Both the position numbers and the translations under genes were made by a program. From IMG/VR virus record IMGVR_UViG_3300047157_000197, positions 124,001 through 188,000 of that record: 64,000 nucleotides of DNA; one strand, written 5' to 3'. Of the stretch, positions 62,572 to 64,000 are shown one piece after another (within the stretch, counting starts at the first letter, position 1; each line of letters begins with the position of its first letter). The notes beneath the pieces are model-generated. The model ran no database searches. It was not told the DNA's origin and worked only from the letters and a program-made list of their open reading frames with translations. This DNA comes from a virus.

Positions 62572-63270
62572 ATGACAGTTATAGAAGCAACTTCACCTGG
62601 TGATGCTTGGGTAAAAGTATCAAAACATTTATTAGAACATGGTGTAAGAGTAGGTAATCTTACAGAAGAACTTAATGTGATTACCGAAATCACAGAATTT
62701 AAATCAGATGATTGGTTTGATGGACACTTCAGAGAAATTATGGGAGATGATAGAATTGATTTCGCTAAAACAGTAACCTTTCTTAAACCAGAACAAAAGA
62801 AATCAGATAACCCATTCTTTGATGAGGGAGAGGGATTAGATTATAAATTTATTAAAGACCATTACCATCAATCCTATTGGGGTAGAATGGTATCTTGGAG
62901 AGGTGAATTTAATCAAATAGAAAATGTAATCAAAATTCTATCAACTGGTAAAGCAGTAAAACGATGTGAACTTATTATTTTTGACCCTAAGAAAGATGCA
63001 AGGAATCCATATTCACAACCTTGTATGGTTATGATTGATTTAAAACCAAGAAATGGTAAATTATATCTAACATCAGTACTTCGTTCAAATAGAGTATCTA
63101 AAAGTGGTTATGCAGATTACACAGCATTAACCGAAATGGGACATTTCCTTGCTGAACAAAGTGGATTAGAATTAGGAAAAGTAACTACCCTCGCTTGTTC
63201 GTGTCATATTGGTGATATGGATAATGAAAAAAAGAAAACAAACAAGTTATTAGAAGTATTAAATAGATAG
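62572..63270 (+). CDS. Thymidylate-synthase-fold enzyme
   Basis: This 232-residue protein has RNPYSQPCMVMIDLKPRNGKLYLTSVLRSNRVSKSGYADYTALTEMGHFLAEQSGLELGKVTTLACSCHIG. The PC with Cys151, RS (171-172) and the following helix match thymidylate synthase and dUMP/dCMP hydroxymethylase families (P-CH...Q-f---g-L---~~RS-D...), but residues around the dUMP site differ (for example NRV instead of xD(V/I)). The N-terminal 100 residues are unlike standard ThyA. It could produce a modified pyrimidine nucleotide rather than dTMP. It is in line with the DUF1599 gene at 51865 and is two bases from the asparagine synthetase gene. Confidence 0.7.
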   Translation: MTVIEATSPGDAWVKVSKHLLEHGVRVGNLTEELNVITEITEFKSDDWFDGHFREIMGDDRIDFAKTVTFLKPEQKKSDNPFFDEGEGLDYKFIKDHYHQSYWGRMVSWRGEFNQIENVIKILSTGKAVKRCELIIFDPKKDARNPYSQPCMVMIDLKPRNGKLYLTSVLRSNRVSKSGYADYTALTEMGHFLAEQSGLELGKVTTLACSCHIGDMDNEKKKTNKLLEVLNR

Positions 63271-63271
63271 T

Positions 63272-64000
63272 ATGTGTGGAATCGTGGCAACAATTGGATA
63301 TTCTCGTAATGAGGTAGACGATATGTTAGAAGTTATTTCTCATCGAGGTAAAGATAATAGAGGAATAGAAGAATTTGATTATAATGGTAAAAAAGTATGC
63401 TTAGGACATAATCGTTTATCTATTAATGATATATCTCCTTTAGGCAACCAACCAATGAGTTTTGAAAATACTCACTTAATTGTAAATGGTGAGATTTGGA
63501 ACTACCCACAACTTAGAAAAGAATATGAAGAACGAGGATATATTTTTAAATCATCATCAGATTCGGAAATTATATTATACCTTTATAAAGAAAATGAATT
63601 ACAGAGATTAGATGGAATGTTTTCCTTTGTTATATATGATGATAACAAATTAATATTATCTCGTGATTGGGTTGGTAAAATACCTCTTTACATCTATAAT
63701 ACAAACAAATATATTGTTGCTAGTGAATTAAAATCTATACTTGGATATAATGAAACATCAGATATTAGATTCGTTCCAAAAAACTCATTAGTAGAGATTG
63801 ATTTAGATACTGATGAATTTAAAGTAACTAGCGATTTTTATTTTAAATGGTCATCGGATGTAACAAAACCAAAATCAAGTAAAGAAGTTGGTGAAACCAC
63901 ATTTAAATTATTAGAAAGAGCAGTAGATAAACGATTATTATCAGATGTTCCAATTGCAACATCATTAAGTGGAGGTATTGATTCTGCTATTATAACTTAC
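63272..64000 (+). CDS. asnB: Asparagine synthetase, glutamine-hydrolysing (3' end outside window)
   Basis: The frame begins at ATG 63272, right after the preceding stop, and is open to the window end (243 codons). MCGIVATIGYS gives the Ntn amidotransferase nucleophile Cys2. HRGKDNRGIEEFD, GHNRLSINDISPLGNQPMSFENTHLIVNGEIWNYPQLR, DSEIILYLYKE, LDGMFSFVIYDD and SRDWVGKIPLY follow. The ATP-PPi loop SLSGGIDSA appears at the very end. This is the class B Asn synthetase architecture. It could make asparagine or, in phages, an amidated precursor used on a base or glycan. Confidence 0.93.
   Translation, partial: MCGIVATIGYSRNEVDDMLEVISHRGKDNRGIEEFDYNGKKVCLGHNRLSINDISPLGNQPMSFENTHLIVNGEIWNYPQLRKEYEERGYIFKSSSDSEIILYLYKENELQRLDGMFSFVIYDDNKLILSRDWVGKIPLYIYNTNKYIVASELKSILGYNETSDIRFVPKNSLVEIDLDTDEFKVTSDFYFKWSSDVTKPKSSKEVGETTFKLLERAVDKRLLSDVPIATSLSGGIDSAIITY

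Noticed and set aside
1-64000. tRNA genes, integrase or attachment sites
   Set aside because: The gaps between genes are short and none shows a cloverleaf or TTCGAATC-type arm; no recombinase motif was found.

Overview
The window is one continuous, AT-rich stretch of a tailed-phage genome of T4-like (contractile-tail) type. Every gene I can support lies on the + strand, and most are separated by a few bases or overlap by 4-30. Sheath, tube, tape-measure, LysM-type wedge, gp32-like, UvsX/RecA-like, gp41-like and ribonucleotide reductase genes give the phage class. The host is most likely a member of the Bacteroidota (Flavobacteriia-like). Eight promoters match the unusual Bacteroidota pattern (TTG-like -33 box, then TATATTT[G/A] after exactly 20 bases in seven of them), and a 56-residue Hc1/histone-H1-like protein typical of that phylum is encoded at 57249. 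No portal, capsid, terminase, tRNA or integrase is seen here.

Layout. 1-22032: six very large or small tail-fibre/adhesin genes sharing low-complexity SGSSQ-type repeats. The first is cut by the window start and carries four tandem repeats of about 206-211 residues; two others end in S74-type intramolecular chaperones. 22036-24363: a GT-B glycosyltransferase-like gene and a virion-like protein with an embedded Hint (bacterial intein-like) domain. 24431-37583: the tail module (coiled-coil protein, sheath, tube, T4-type baseplate protein plus an overlapping small frame, tape measure, tube initiator, LysM wedge, large hub-like protein). 37616-46865: an accessory block with a PhyH-type oxygenase, an LPD29-like protein, a B12-binding radical SAM enzyme, a short divergent family A DNA polymerase, a lipoprotein-type nuclease, a short fibre, a LamG-like adhesin and a PD-(D/E)XK-like protein. 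46968-49058: a run of very small genes. 49060-57419: DNA repair, replication and recombination (Fpg/Nei glycosylase, an unknown 575-residue protein, DUF1599, gp32-like SSB, UvsX, flap nuclease, DnaB-type helicase, Hc1). 57430-64000: nucleotide metabolism (NrdB, NrdA, thioredoxin, thymidylate-synthase-like, asparagine synthetase start) interleaved with a GAMT/RMT2-like methyltransferase, a SET-domain protein and a sulfotransferase-like protein.

Two promoter systems can be read from the sequence. Host-type promoters precede the small-gene and replication operons. A second motif, TATTTATA, stands 19-34 bases before most virion genes and looks like a phage-specific late promoter; it is the exact reverse complement of the T4 late box TATAAATA. 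Three strong hairpin terminators (10265, 27741, 28795) divide the virion region.

Two genes are interrupted by small indels (a CTAG duplication in the fibre gene at about 7911, one extra base in the flap nuclease at about 54778). A third overlap (28571) may be a programmed +1 frameshift. All homology statements rest on motif recognition by eye, since no database search was possible.
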